Shown here: one piece after another, positions 1 through 7,804 of the stretch
How positions within the stretch are numbered: position 1 is the stretch's first letter
How the letters are laid out: every line of letters begins with the position of its first letter
Source of the DNA: Catellatospora citrea
GTDB lineage: Bacteria > Actinomycetota > Actinomycetes > Mycobacteriales > Micromonosporaceae
Assembly (NCBI RefSeq): GCF_003610235.1
Contig: NZ_RAPR01000001.1
Location: 2,666,001-2,730,000 of the forward strand
Direction of reading: 5' to 3'
DNA: 64,000 bases
Translations under genes and position numbers: made by a program
Notes under the pieces: model-generated
What the model saw: only the letters and a program-made list of their open reading frames with translations
The model's database searches: none
Told to the model about the DNA's origin: nothing

Positions 1-1
1 C

Positions 2-37
2 GGCGCGAACACCGCCCTCGTAGTCGGCGCCCCATGA
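2..37 (+). CDS. Ketosynthase, last codons only (gene starts before the window)
   Basis: Reading from base 2 gives G-A-N-T-A-L-V-V-G-A-P followed by TGA at 35-37. This is the usual extreme C-terminus of beta-ketoacyl synthases (the G-x-N/H-x-x-L-V-x-G-x-P ending, also seen in the complete ketosynthase at 2201-3469). The stop overlaps the next start as ATGA, as in the other gene junctions of this operon. Only 11 codons are visible, so identity rests on this short tail and the neighbours. It implies that a second ketosynthase, and probably an acyl carrier protein, lie upstream of base 1. Confidence 0.6.
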   Translation, partial: GANTALVVGAP

Positions 38-588
38 CGCCGCTGGTGGAACTCGCGCGCGGGGCGTGGCCGGAGTCCGAGGTGGACGCGGAGCCGCCAG
101 TGCTGGCGGGGTTCGTGATGTCGACGTTCAGTCCGCTGGTGGCGGAGGCGGCGAAGCGCTGCCTGACCCGTGCCCACGGGCAGCCTCCGGTGGCGGCGGA
201 GCGCGGGCTGCGTACCGCGGTGATCGTCTCTTCGGCGACCGGAGACGCCGCGACCGCGGCGGAGGTCGCGACGGCCGTCGACGGCGGGCGGCGGTTGGGG
301 CCGCTGCTGTTCTTCCAGGCCGTGCCCAATGCGGTGGCCGGGTACGTGGCCGCGCGGTGGGAGCTGGGCGGGCCGGTGGTCTCGCTGAGCCCCGGCGGCG
401 GTCCGGACCCGGTCGCGGAGTCCCTGGCCGAGGGGCTGGCGATGGCGTCGCTGCTGATCCGCGACGGTGACGCCGACGAGGCCCTGATCGTGGTGGCCGA
501 GCAGGCCCTGGGCGACGGCGGGCGCGACCGCGCGCTGGCCGTGCTCGTACGTGACAGCGAAGTGAACCGACCGAAGGAGTGCAGCTGA
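34..588 (+). CDS. Half-length ketosynthase-like protein (chain-length-factor type)
   Basis: This is a 184-residue protein resembling the N-terminal half of the thiolase fold in KS-like or chain-length-factor proteins (PF13723-type). Visible signatures are the V-P-N-A-V-A-G-Y segment near residue 96 and the A-S-L-L-I-R-D-G-D-A-D-E-A-L-I-V stretch near residue 140. No active-site Cys motif (T-A-C-A) is present and the protein is too short for a full condensing enzyme of about 400 residues. Its start overlaps the upstream ketosynthase stop and its stop overlaps the ligase start at 588, so it is translationally coupled to both. A non-catalytic KS partner that fixes chain length or stabilises the heterodimer is the likeliest role; this is inference. 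Confidence 0.6.
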   Translation: MTPLVELARGAWPESEVDAEPPVLAGFVMSTFSPLVAEAAKRCLTRAHGQPPVAAERGLRTAVIVSSATGDAATAAEVATAVDGGRRLGPLLFFQAVPNAVAGYVAARWELGGPVVSLSPGGGPDPVAESLAEGLAMASLLIRDGDADEALIVVAEQALGDGGRDRALAVLVRDSEVNRPKECS

Positions 589-2204
589 TGGGAACCAACC
601 TGCGGGCGATCCTCGCCGCCGACGCCGACCTCGGCGCGGGCAACGTCATCACCCGGCTGCTGGCGCACGGCGCCGACCCGGCCGGCCCCGGGCTGACCTT
701 CGACGTGGACGTCGACGGCCACCCCGCGTGGGAGCCGCTGACCCTGGGGCAGCTCGACGAGCGGGTCGCGGCCCGCGCCGCGTGGCTGCACGAACGCGGC
801 ATCGGCTGGCGCGACCCCGTCGCGGTGTACGCCAGCACGTCGGCCGACGTCATCCTGTCGTTCCTCGCGCTCAACCGTATCGGGGCGATCCCGGCGCTGC
901 TCAACGGCAACCTCAGCGGCGAGATCGCGGCCGAGTACATCCGCCGGCTGCGGGCCGAGGCGGTGCTGACCGATGCGAAGCACGCCGCGCTGCTGGAGGG
1001 CCGCGACTTCGGCTCGCGCCTGCTCGGCGACATCACCGAGATGGGCTCCGCGGACCCGGCCGCCGCTCCCCCGCCGTACCGGCACCACCCGGACGACCCG
1101 ATCTCGATCACGCACTCCTCCGGCACCACGGGCCTGCCGAAGGCGATCGTGCACTCGCACACCACGCTGTTCGCGGCCACCCGCCGCATCCGGCTGTCCG
1201 GCCCGCGGGCGCAGGGCACCGAGCGGGTCGTGTGCGCGCTGCCGTCGGCGCACACCGCGGGCATCCTGTCCATCAACCAGGCCCTGTGCAACCGGGCCGA
1301 GCTGGTGTTCCTGTCCTCGCAGCGGGGCGACCACGTGCTCGACGCGATCGAGCGGTTCCAGCCCACCGGCGTCTTCGGCTTCGCGGTGACCTGGGCCGAC
1401 ATGGCCCGCCACGACCTGAGCAAGCGGGCGCTGGCCTCGGTGGCGATCTGGTTCAACACCGGCGACTGCGCGCACGAGGCGCACATCCGGCCGCTGGTCG
1501 CGGTGGGCAGCCACAACACGGTCACCCGCGAGGGCGTGACCCGGATCAAGGGCTCGATGTTCATCGACGGCATCGGCTCGACCGAGATGGGCCACTCCGC
1601 GTTCCACATCACCCACCGGGTCGACACCGAGCGCTACGACCGCTGCATCGGGCGGCCGCACGTGTTCGCCGACGTGGCGGTGCTCGACGAGCACGGCGAG
1701 CCGGTGGCCGCGGGCGTGGTCGGGCACCTGGGGCTGAAGTCGCCGACGGTGAAGCTGATGTACTGGAACGACTCGGTCACCGAGTTCCGCACCCGCCAGT
1801 CGGGCTACTACCTGACCGGTGACCTCGTGTACTACGACGAGGACGGCTACTACTACCACGTGGACCGGGCGGTGGACTCGGTCGTGCTGGACGGCGGCCA
1901 GTGGCTGCACACGTCGCTGACCGAGGAGAAGATCCTGGCGAGCTGCCCCGACGTGCTCGACTGCACCGTCGTGGCGGTGCGCGAGGGCGGCACGGTGGTC
2001 ACCGACGTGCTGCTGGTGCTCAAGGCCGGGGCCGACGCCGCGGCCGACCGCAGGGACGCCGTCGTGGCGGCGCTGGGCGAGCACGCCGCGCCGACGCTGC
2101 GCGACGTCAACGCGGTGCACGACGACGACATCCCCACCGGCGCCACCGGCAAGGTGCGCAAGCTGGTGCTGCGCGAGCGCGCGCTGGCGGGTGCGTCGCG
2201 ATGA
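588..2204 (+). CDS. Adenylate-forming acyl/aryl-CoA or acyl-ACP ligase
   Basis: This 538-residue member of the ANL superfamily activates a carboxylate as acyl-AMP, then passes it to CoA or a carrier protein. The P-loop HSSGTTGLPK lies at residues 176-185. A G-S-T-E-M-G motif (A5 region), Y-L-T-G-D-L (A7) and a C-terminal G-A-T-G-K-V-R-K with the expected catalytic Lys are also present. The ATG at 588 is preferred over the GTG at 579 because AAGGAG sits at 574-579. It lies between the KS-like gene and the ketosynthase with overlapping ends, so it probably loads an aryl or acyl starter for them. It is only distantly related to the two ligases at 14359-15933 and 24645-26195. The substrate cannot be read from sequence. 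Confidence 0.8.
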   Translation: MGTNLRAILAADADLGAGNVITRLLAHGADPAGPGLTFDVDVDGHPAWEPLTLGQLDERVAARAAWLHERGIGWRDPVAVYASTSADVILSFLALNRIGAIPALLNGNLSGEIAAEYIRRLRAEAVLTDAKHAALLEGRDFGSRLLGDITEMGSADPAAAPPPYRHHPDDPISITHSSGTTGLPKAIVHSHTTLFAATRRIRLSGPRAQGTERVVCALPSAHTAGILSINQALCNRAELVFLSSQRGDHVLDAIERFQPTGVFGFAVTWADMARHDLSKRALASVAIWFNTGDCAHEAHIRPLVAVGSHNTVTREGVTRIKGSMFIDGIGSTEMGHSAFHITHRVDTERYDRCIGRPHVFADVAVLDEHGEPVAAGVVGHLGLKSPTVKLMYWNDSVTEFRTRQSGYYLTGDLVYYDEDGYYYHVDRAVDSVVLDGGQWLHTSLTEEKILASCPDVLDCTVVAVREGGTVVTDVLLVLKAGADAAADRRDAVVAALGEHAAPTLRDVNAVHDDDIPTGATGKVRKLVLRERALAGASR

Positions 2205-3469
2205 CCGGCTCCCGTCCTGACATCGTCGTCACGGGCATCGGCCTGGTCACCCCGGTCGGACAGGATCTCGACGACATCTTCGACGCCCTGTGCACCGGCC
2301 GGTCCGGGATCGTCGCCACCCCTGAGGGGCACTCCGCGCAGGGCTCCCTGGAGGTCATGGGCAAGGGCCCGGACATCGAGGCGGCCAGCGTGCTGCCCGG
2401 GCCGGAGGCCCGCACGCTGGACCGGTACATCGTGCATGCGCTGGTCGCCGCGGCACAGGCGATGGCCGACGCCGACCTGGTGGTGGGCCGCGACGTGGAC
2501 CCCTACCGGGCCGCGACCGTGGTGTCCGGCACGGGCGGGCTGGCCACGCTGGAGGCGCAGGTGATCACGCGCACCCAGAAGGGGCGGCTCGGGGTGAGCC
2601 CGTACCTGCTGCCGGGGATGCTGCCGAACATGGCCACCGCGCGCATCGCCATCAAGTACGACCTGCGCGGCTACAGCTCCTCCATCGGCACCGCGTGCGC
2701 GGCGGGGGCGCAGTCGATCGCCGAGGGCATGCGCATCCTGCGCAACGACGAGGCGGACGTGGTGCTCGTCGGCTGCGGCGAGGCGCCGCTGTTCCCGACC
2801 CTGGCCGACACCTTCGGCAACACCCGCGCGCTGGCCAAGGGCTGGGCCGACGATCCGGCGTCGGCGAGCCGCCCGTTCGACTCGCGGCGCAACGGGCTCG
2901 TGCTGGCCGAGGGGGCGGGCGTGTTCGTGCTGGAGCGGGCCGCGGACGCGGACGCGCGGGGCCGGCCGGCGTACGCCACGCTGCACGGCTGGGGCGGGAC
3001 CACCGACGCCCACCACCCGACCACACCCCGGCCCGACGGTGCGGGGCAGGCCGAGTGCATGCGGCGGGCGCTGGCCGACGCGGGGCTGTCCCCGGCCGAC
3101 ATCGGCTACCTCAACGCGCACGCCACCAGCACCAAGCTGGGCGACGTGGCGGAGTCGCTGGCGGTGAACACGGTGTTCGCCTCGGCCATGCCGCCGGTCA
3201 GCTCGAACAAGGCCGTCACCGGGCACATGCTCGGCGCGTCGGGGGTGATCGAGGCCGCCGCGACGATCATGGCGCTGGGCCACGGGCTGCTGCCGCCGAC
3301 GGTGAACCTCGACGACCCCGATCCCGCGTGCGATCTCGACCATATTCGCGGCAAGGCCCGACAAAGTCCTATCGGTTTTGCACTGTCCAATTCATTCGGA
3401 TTCGGCGGACATAATGTGAGCCTTGTCCTGGGTCGACCCACCACGAGACTCAGCCGTTTTGCTGAGTGA
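2201..3469 (+). CDS. Beta-ketoacyl-ACP synthase (KAS II / type II PKS ketosynthase)
   Basis: This 422-residue condensing enzyme has a complete catalytic set: nucleophile Cys166 in the G-T-A-C-A-A-G motif, His307 in N-A-H-A-T-S-T and His342 in T-G-H-M-L-G-A. The C-terminus carries the F-G-F-G-G-H-N motif. It performs decarboxylative Claisen condensation of malonyl-ACP on an acyl-ACP or acyl-enzyme. The start overlaps the ligase stop (ATGA at 2201-2204), so KS, half-KS and ligase form one translation unit. The genomic setting (ligase plus half-length KS partner) favours a secondary-metabolite, aryl-primed polyketide role over housekeeping fatty acid synthesis. The last 130 bases of the gene fall clearly below the surrounding GC. 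A 7-bp stem straddles the stop. Confidence 0.85.
   Translation: MTGSRPDIVVTGIGLVTPVGQDLDDIFDALCTGRSGIVATPEGHSAQGSLEVMGKGPDIEAASVLPGPEARTLDRYIVHALVAAAQAMADADLVVGRDVDPYRAATVVSGTGGLATLEAQVITRTQKGRLGVSPYLLPGMLPNMATARIAIKYDLRGYSSSIGTACAAGAQSIAEGMRILRNDEADVVLVGCGEAPLFPTLADTFGNTRALAKGWADDPASASRPFDSRRNGLVLAEGAGVFVLERAADADARGRPAYATLHGWGGTTDAHHPTTPRPDGAGQAECMRRALADAGLSPADIGYLNAHATSTKLGDVAESLAVNTVFASAMPPVSSNKAVTGHMLGASGVIEAAATIMALGHGLLPPTVNLDDPDPACDLDHIRGKARQSPIGFALSNSFGFGGHNVSLVLGRPTTRLSRFAE
3448..3467 (+). terminator. Short hairpin across the ketosynthase stop codon
   Basis: ACTCAGC (3448-3454) pairs perfectly with GCTGAGT (3461-3467) around a CGTTTT loop. It ends at the ketosynthase stop and has no T-tract after it, so it is at best a weak terminator or 3' end stabiliser. 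Confidence 0.3.
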
Positions 3470-3485
3470 GGTGTCACCGAATCGT

Positions 3486-3511
3486 TTGCGACTGACAACA
3501 TACTGTCGCAA
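3486..3511. promoter_or_regulatory. Candidate operator: TTGCGAC-N12-GTCGCAA dyad
   Basis: TTGCGAC (3486-3492) and GTCGCAA (3505-3511) form a perfect 7-bp inverted repeat with 12 bases between, directly followed by the AT-rich stretch ATTAAATATTT. Perfect arms placed about one helical turn apart next to an AT-rich patch suit a dimeric regulator. No regulator gene is visible nearby, so the binding protein would be encoded elsewhere, perhaps upstream of the window. Confidence 0.45.
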
Positions 3512-3577
3512 TTAAATATTTGCGTAGTTAGGTATTGAGGGACATCAGCATAACCCGCTAGCGTGACAGTCAGACGG

Positions 3578-3610
3578 CCCTCGCCGGAGCGTTCAGCTCC
3601 GGCGGGAGGG
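3578..3610 (+). terminator. GC-rich stem-loop in the leader
   Basis: CCCTCGCCGGAGC (3578-3590), loop GTTCA, then GCTCCGGCGGGAGGG (3596-3610) form a long stem with one small bulge. There is no T-tract. It lies about 195 bases before the hydroxymandelate synthase start, so it could end ketosynthase transcription or act as a leader attenuator. Confidence 0.45.
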
Positions 3611-3804
3611 TCGTGAACAACGGACGTCACAGGGGCACGACGGCCAATCGGAGCGTGGTGAGTTCGTTTGGCGTGCGCCGCGACAGCGGCAGCGCCGGGA
3701 CGAGTCATGTTCCGTGGACCCGTTCCGCGCCCACCACCTGGCGGGGAGCGAGTCCTAGCAGTCAGTGCAAAACAGGACATCGTACGCCAAGGGGTAGGTA
3801 GCAA

Positions 3805-4926
3805 ATGAACATTCTCGGCATCGACCACCTGGAGTTCTACGTCGGTGACGCCCGTCAGACGGCCTACTATCTGTGCACGGCATTCGGGTTCCGGATCTGC
3901 GGGCAGGGTGGGCCACAGACGGGCCTGGCCGGGCAGCGCTCGCTGCTGCTGCAGCACGGGGACATCCGCATCGTGCTCACCTCCGGCCTGGTCGCCGACC
4001 ATCCGGCCACGCTCTACGTCGGCCGCCACGGTGACGGGGTGGCCGTCATCGCCTTCGAGACCGACGACGCCGCCGGCCTGTACGACTACGTCGTCGGGCG
4101 CGGGGCCGCCGCGCTTTCCGCGCCGACCGTGCACGAGAACGGCGCGGGCCGGGTCGTCGAGGCGAGCGTCTCCGGCTTCGGCGACGTCACCCACCGCCTG
4201 GTCGAGCGGCACGGCTCCCGCTGGGAGTTCCTGCCGGGCACGATCGAGATGACGGTGCCCGAGCAGCCGCACGCCGACGACCTGCTGCAGGTCATCGACC
4301 ACTGCGCGATCTGCGTGCCGGCCGGGGAGATCGCCGCCACCTCGCGCTACTACCAGGACGTCTTCGGCTTCGCCGAGATCTTCGAGGAGTACATCGAGGT
4401 CGGCGGCCAGGGCATGGACTCGAAGGTGGTGCAGAGCCCGTCGCGGCAGGTGACGTTCACGCTGATCGAGCCGGACCTGTCGCGCCGCCCCGGCCAGATC
4501 GACGACTTCCTGTCCTGGCACGCCGGGGCTGGGGTGCAGCACGTGGCCTTCCGCACCAACGACATCGTCACCGCGGTGCGCACCTTCGCCGAGCGGGGCG
4601 TGGGCTTCCTCAGCACGCCGGGGACCTACTTCGACGCGCTGGAGCAGCGCCTGGGCAGCGTCGACCTGCCCATCGCGGAGCTGCGCCAGCTCGGGGTGCT
4701 GGTCGACACCGACCACTACGGCGAGCTGTACCAGATCTTCACGCAGTCCATGCACGTGCGCCGGACGCTCTTCCTGGAGCTGATCGAGCGGCACGGCGCG
4801 CTGACCTTCGGCAGCAGCAACATCAAGGCGCTGTACGAGGCCAAGGAGCGTGAGCTGGCGGCCCCCGCCGAGGCGGTGCCGGCGCCCGCACAGGACGCCC
4901 GCCCCGCGGGCCTGGCCGCCGCCTGA
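3805..4926 (+). CDS. hmaS: 4-hydroxymandelate synthase (HPPD-fold Fe(II) dioxygenase)
   Basis: This 373-residue enzyme has two vicinal-oxygen-chelate halves. Metal ligands are His166 (D-H-C-A-I-C), His246 (V-Q-H-V-A-F) and Glu325 (L-F-L-E-L-I-E-R). Known family members convert 4-hydroxyphenylpyruvate to 4-hydroxymandelate (HmaS) or homogentisate (HPPD). Three features favour HmaS: the V-T-F-T-L-I-E-P-D segment at 216-224 has Thr and Ile where HPPDs carry Pro and Asn; G-Q-I-D-D-F-L precedes the second ligand; and F-G-S-S-N-I-K-A-L-Y-E-A lies near the C-terminus, as I recall from the glycopeptide-cluster HmaS. AAGGGG lies 10 bases upstream of the ATG. No hydroxymandelate oxidase or hydroxyphenylglycine aminotransferase gene is visible, so the product probably is not channelled to hydroxyphenylglycine. 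Confidence 0.8.
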   Translation: MNILGIDHLEFYVGDARQTAYYLCTAFGFRICGQGGPQTGLAGQRSLLLQHGDIRIVLTSGLVADHPATLYVGRHGDGVAVIAFETDDAAGLYDYVVGRGAAALSAPTVHENGAGRVVEASVSGFGDVTHRLVERHGSRWEFLPGTIEMTVPEQPHADDLLQVIDHCAICVPAGEIAATSRYYQDVFGFAEIFEEYIEVGGQGMDSKVVQSPSRQVTFTLIEPDLSRRPGQIDDFLSWHAGAGVQHVAFRTNDIVTAVRTFAERGVGFLSTPGTYFDALEQRLGSVDLPIAELRQLGVLVDTDHYGELYQIFTQSMHVRRTLFLELIERHGALTFGSSNIKALYEAKERELAAPAEAVPAPAQDARPAGLAAA

Positions 4927-4987
4927 TACCGGGACACCCCCGTGCACCACCACACCCCCACCCCCACCCTGGCGAGGAGTCACCCCC

Positions 4988-5899
4988 ATGGCTGAACAGT
5001 TCCATTTGACCGACGAGGAGCGGGAGCTGCTGCCCTCCGACGAGGACGTCGCGTTCTACGCCGCGCACGGCTGGTACCTGACGAAGAAGCTGTTCACCGA
5101 TGCCGAGGTCGACGAGCTGGTCGAGGCCAGCGAGCGCTTCTACGCCGGGGAGCGCAGCCGCTCCCTGCCGCTGCGGCCGCGCCGCCTGGCCTACTGGGAG
5201 CCGCAGCACGGCGACGTGCAGCGGCACAACGACTACGTGCACTACGAGCACGACGGCCTGGCCAAGCTGCTGCGCAAGCCGCTGATCGGCGCGGTCGCGG
5301 CCCGGCTGGCCCAGGCCGACGAGATCCGGATCTTCCAGTCGACCCTGATCTTCAAGCCGCCGCGCCCGGAGGAGCCGACCAACGTGGTGCCGTGGCACTT
5401 CGACCGGCACTACTGGGCGTCGTCGACCTCGGAGCGCATGCTCACCGCGTTCATCCCCTTCCACGACTGCGGCGAGGAGATGGGCACCATCACCATGGTC
5501 GACGGCAGCCACGCCTGGCAGGAGACCGGCAACGACGACTCCACCGCCAAGCACTTCGCCGAGCGCGACAAGGAGGACCTGGAGGTCCTGCTGGCCCGCA
5601 ACGCCGAGTTCAACGGCACCCAGGTGACCAAGGTGCCGATGATCATCCCCAAGGGCCACATGAGCTTCCACCACTGCCGCACCTACCACGGCAGCGCGGG
5701 CAACCGCAGCGACCGTCCGCGCCGCGCGATCTCCCTGCACCTGCAGGACGGCGAGAACCAGTACCGCCCGTACACGCTCAGCGACGGTTCCGTCGTCGGC
5801 TACAACCACGACGAGCTGGTGCGCCGTACGCCCGACGGCCGCCCCGACTACGCCGACCCCGACTACTGCCCGGTGCTCTGGACCTCGGCTCAGCACTGA
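4988..5899 (+). CDS. Phytanoyl-CoA-dioxygenase-family Fe(II)/2-oxoglutarate oxygenase
   Basis: This 303-residue cupin-fold oxygenase shows the 2-His-1-carboxylate set: His137 and Asp139 in P-W-H-F-D-R, distal His234 in T-Y-H-G-S, followed 11-12 residues later by Arg245/246, which should bind 2-oxoglutarate. PhyH-family enzymes hydroxylate, desaturate or halogenate small molecules; nothing here indicates halogenation, because the Asp ligand is kept. GAGGAG at 4974-4979 precedes the ATG. It lies 61 bases after hmaS and 29 bases before the DUF3050 gene, so it likely oxidises a hydroxymandelate-derived intermediate. The exact reaction is unknown. Confidence 0.8.
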   Translation: MAEQFHLTDEERELLPSDEDVAFYAAHGWYLTKKLFTDAEVDELVEASERFYAGERSRSLPLRPRRLAYWEPQHGDVQRHNDYVHYEHDGLAKLLRKPLIGAVAARLAQADEIRIFQSTLIFKPPRPEEPTNVVPWHFDRHYWASSTSERMLTAFIPFHDCGEEMGTITMVDGSHAWQETGNDDSTAKHFAERDKEDLEVLLARNAEFNGTQVTKVPMIIPKGHMSFHHCRTYHGSAGNRSDRPRRAISLHLQDGENQYRPYTLSDGSVVGYNHDELVRRTPDGRPDYADPDYCPVLWTSAQH

Positions 5900-5928
5900 A
5901 CGACCACCCGATCGACAAGGAGAGAGCA

Positions 5929-6717
5929 ATGTCGCGTTACGACTGGGGTCAGACGCATCCGGGCATCACCCGGCTGGAGGAGGCGGTGAGCGAGGCCCGC
6001 GACGCGGTCGTCACCCACCCGCTGTACGCCGCGCTGGACAACCACGAGGCCATCGTCACGTTCATGGAGCACCACGTCTTCGCGGTCTGGGACTTCATGT
6101 CCCTGCTGAAGTCGCTGCAGCGCCACCTGACCAGCGTCAATGTGCCGTGGATCCCGAGCGGCCCGACCGGCAGCCGGCGCCTGATCAACGACATCGTGCT
6201 GGTCGAGGAGAGCGACGAGCTGCAGGGCGGCTTCATCAGCCACTTCGAGCTGTACGTCGGCGGCATGGACCAGGCCGGTGCGGACACCACCGTCATCAAC
6301 CACCTGATAAAGATGCTCGGCGAGGGCAGCACGGTGGAGCAGGCGCTGGTCGGCGCGGACGTCAACCCCGTCTCGGCGGACTTCGTGCGCACCACCTTCC
6401 GGTTCATCGACACGCTGCCGATCCACTGCCAGGCCGCGGCGTTCGCGTTCGGCCGCGAGGACCTGATCCCGGACATGTTCCAGCAGGTCATCAAGGTCAA
6501 CCAGGAGGGCGGCAAGCTCGACACCTTCGTCGACTACCTGGCCCGGCACATCGAGGTCGACGGCGAGTTCCACACGCCGATGGCCATGCAGATGGTCACC
6601 GACCTGTGCGGCGACGACGACGAGAAGTGGGCGCAGGCGGCGCAGACGGTCAACGCGGCGCTGGCCGCCCGGCAGAAGCTGTGGACCGGCATCCTCGCCG
6701 CGATCAACGCGAGCTGA
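5929..6717 (+). CDS. DUF3050 protein, heme-oxygenase-like fold (probable diiron oxygenase)
   Basis: This 262-residue, mostly helical protein resembles the DUF3050 family, which belongs to the heme-oxygenase-like superfamily. Carboxylate and His residues sit where metal ligands of heme-oxygenase-like diiron oxidases would be expected: Glu47-His48-His49, Glu93/Glu94, His105/Glu107, His166, Glu177, His207 and Asp211-His215. I cannot tell which of these bind metal. The start has the purine-rich AAGGAGAGAG just upstream. Such proteins catalyse N-oxygenation, C-C cleavage or desaturation in other pathways, so with HmaS and PhyH it makes three consecutive putative iron oxygenases. A long perfect hairpin follows the gene. 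Confidence 0.7.
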   Translation: MSRYDWGQTHPGITRLEEAVSEARDAVVTHPLYAALDNHEAIVTFMEHHVFAVWDFMSLLKSLQRHLTSVNVPWIPSGPTGSRRLINDIVLVEESDELQGGFISHFELYVGGMDQAGADTTVINHLIKMLGEGSTVEQALVGADVNPVSADFVRTTFRFIDTLPIHCQAAAFAFGREDLIPDMFQQVIKVNQEGGKLDTFVDYLARHIEVDGEFHTPMAMQMVTDLCGDDDEKWAQAAQTVNAALAARQKLWTGILAAINAS

Positions 6718-6734
6718 CCGGCCTCTCTTTTTTC

Positions 6735-6778
6735 AGTCGCGGCTCACAACCGGCGTCGCCCGCTTGTGAGCCGCGACT
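6735..6778. terminator. Perfect 15-bp stem-loop between DUF3050 and methyltransferase genes
   Basis: AGTCGCGGCTCACAA (6735-6749) pairs perfectly with TTGTGAGCCGCGACT (6764-6778) around a 14-base loop. A run of six T precedes the stem on the plus strand, so it resembles a T-tract terminator only for minus-strand transcripts. Within a same-strand operon it may attenuate or process the message. It also resembles the other long intergenic hairpins in this window. Confidence 0.6.
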
Positions 6779-6811
6779 TCGGCACACCCTCACCCCGGCT
6801 CGGAGAGCACC

Positions 6812-7804
6812 ATGAACGAAGCACTGGCCCGACGCAAACTCCTCGGCATCCTCTCCGGCAGCTGGGTCGCCCAGGGCGTGTACGCGCTGGTCCGGCTCGG
6901 TGTTCCGGACCTGATGGCGGACGGCCCGGTGCACGTCGGCGACCTGGCCCACCGGTGCGGCGCGGATCCCCGCGCGCTGGGCCGCCTGCTGCGGGCGCTG
7001 GCCCTGACGGGCCTGTTCACCCGCCCCGCCCCGGACACCTACGGGCTCACCCCCACCACCGAGCTGCTGCGCGCCGACGTGCCCGGCTCGGTGCGCCTCA
7101 ACGCGCTGATGCAGGGCGACGAGGTGTTCCGCTCGTTCGCGGAGATCATGCACACGCTGCGCACCGGCCGCCCGGCCTTCGAAGCCGTGTACGGCCGGCC
7201 GTTCTACGACTACCTCGGCGACAATCCCGAGGCCGCGGCGGTGTTCAACGAGTCCATGGGCGACCAGCGGCCGCCGGAGGCGCTGGCCGGCTGCGACCTG
7301 AGCGCGGCCCGCATCGTGGTCGACGTGGGCGGCGGCAACGGCAGCCTGCTGGTCGAGCTGCTGGAGCGCTACCCCGATCTGCAGGGCGTGCTGCTGGAGC
7401 TGCCCGACGCGGCCGCGGCGGCCCGCGCGAAACTCGCCGAGGCGGGTCTGGCCGGGCGTTCGGCGTGCGTGGAGGGCAGCTTCTTCGACGGGGTGCCCGA
7501 CGGCGGCGACGTCTACACCCTGGCCCGGGTGCTGCACAACTGGAACGACGACAACGCGATCGCGATCCTGCGCCGGGTGCACGCGGTGCTGCCACCGCAC
7601 GGCCGGGTGATCGTGCTGGAGGAGTTCCTGCCCGAGGAGGCCGATCCGGCGGGCCGCTCCGCCGCCGGGCTCGTCGACCTGCTCATGCTGGTCACCCTGG
7701 AGGGCCGTGACCGCACCGAGCACGAGTACCGCGAACTGCTGGGCAAAGCCGGGTTCGACATCGTCGCGACCCGCGCGGGAGTGTTGGAGGCGCGGGTCGC
7801 ATGA
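6812..7804 (+). CDS. SAM-dependent O-methyltransferase (acetylserotonin-OMT family)
   Basis: This 330-residue protein has an N-terminal winged-helix dimerisation domain (about residues 10-100) and a Rossmann SAM domain. The glycine motif D-V-G-G-G-N-G is at 171-177. The catalytic-base region L-A-R-V-L-H-N-W-N-D has His242. Plant-like and actinobacterial members methylate phenolic hydroxyls. With a 4-hydroxyphenyl precursor made by hmaS, a 4-O-methylated aryl group is a sensible product, but this is inference. The stop overlaps the E1 alpha start (ATGA at 7801-7804), coupling their expression. Confidence 0.85.
   Translation: MNEALARRKLLGILSGSWVAQGVYALVRLGVPDLMADGPVHVGDLAHRCGADPRALGRLLRALALTGLFTRPAPDTYGLTPTTELLRADVPGSVRLNALMQGDEVFRSFAEIMHTLRTGRPAFEAVYGRPFYDYLGDNPEAAAVFNESMGDQRPPEALAGCDLSAARIVVDVGGGNGSLLVELLERYPDLQGVLLELPDAAAAARAKLAEAGLAGRSACVEGSFFDGVPDGGDVYTLARVLHNWNDDNAIAILRRVHAVLPPHGRVIVLEEFLPEEADPAGRSAAGLVDLLMLVTLEGRDRTEHEYRELLGKAGFDIVATRAGVLEARVA

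Larger units (their letters stand above)
3470..3804. other. 335-base regulatory gap upstream of the hydroxymandelate synthase operon
   Basis: No convincing gene is seen here. An Arg-rich reading frame at 3613-3801 lacks a ribosome binding site and family resemblance. The first 100 bases are much more AT-rich than the rest of the cluster and hold a dyad (3486-3511). A GC-rich stem-loop follows at 3578-3610. This is the obvious place for the promoter and leader of the operon starting at 3805. The AT-rich stretch around 3511-3536 is the best candidate promoter core, but I cannot assign -35 and -10 boxes with confidence. Confidence 0.6.

Noticed and set aside
3613..3801. A 62-codon frame before hmaS
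   Set aside because: It has no ribosome binding site, an Arg/Ser-rich composition and no family resemblance; it lies in the regulatory leader.
3805..4926. Annotating the dioxygenase as homogentisate-forming HPPD
   Set aside because: The Pro and Asn of HPPD in the substrate-binding strand are Thr and Ile here, and the C-terminal F-G-S-S-N-I-K-A-L-Y segment follows hydroxymandelate synthases; activity assay would settle it.
3106..4989. Long antisense frames on the minus strand across the ketosynthase and hmaS genes
   Set aside because: High GC opens all frames; these lack ribosome binding sites and consist of low-complexity Arg/Gly/Val/His sequence antisense to well-supported genes.
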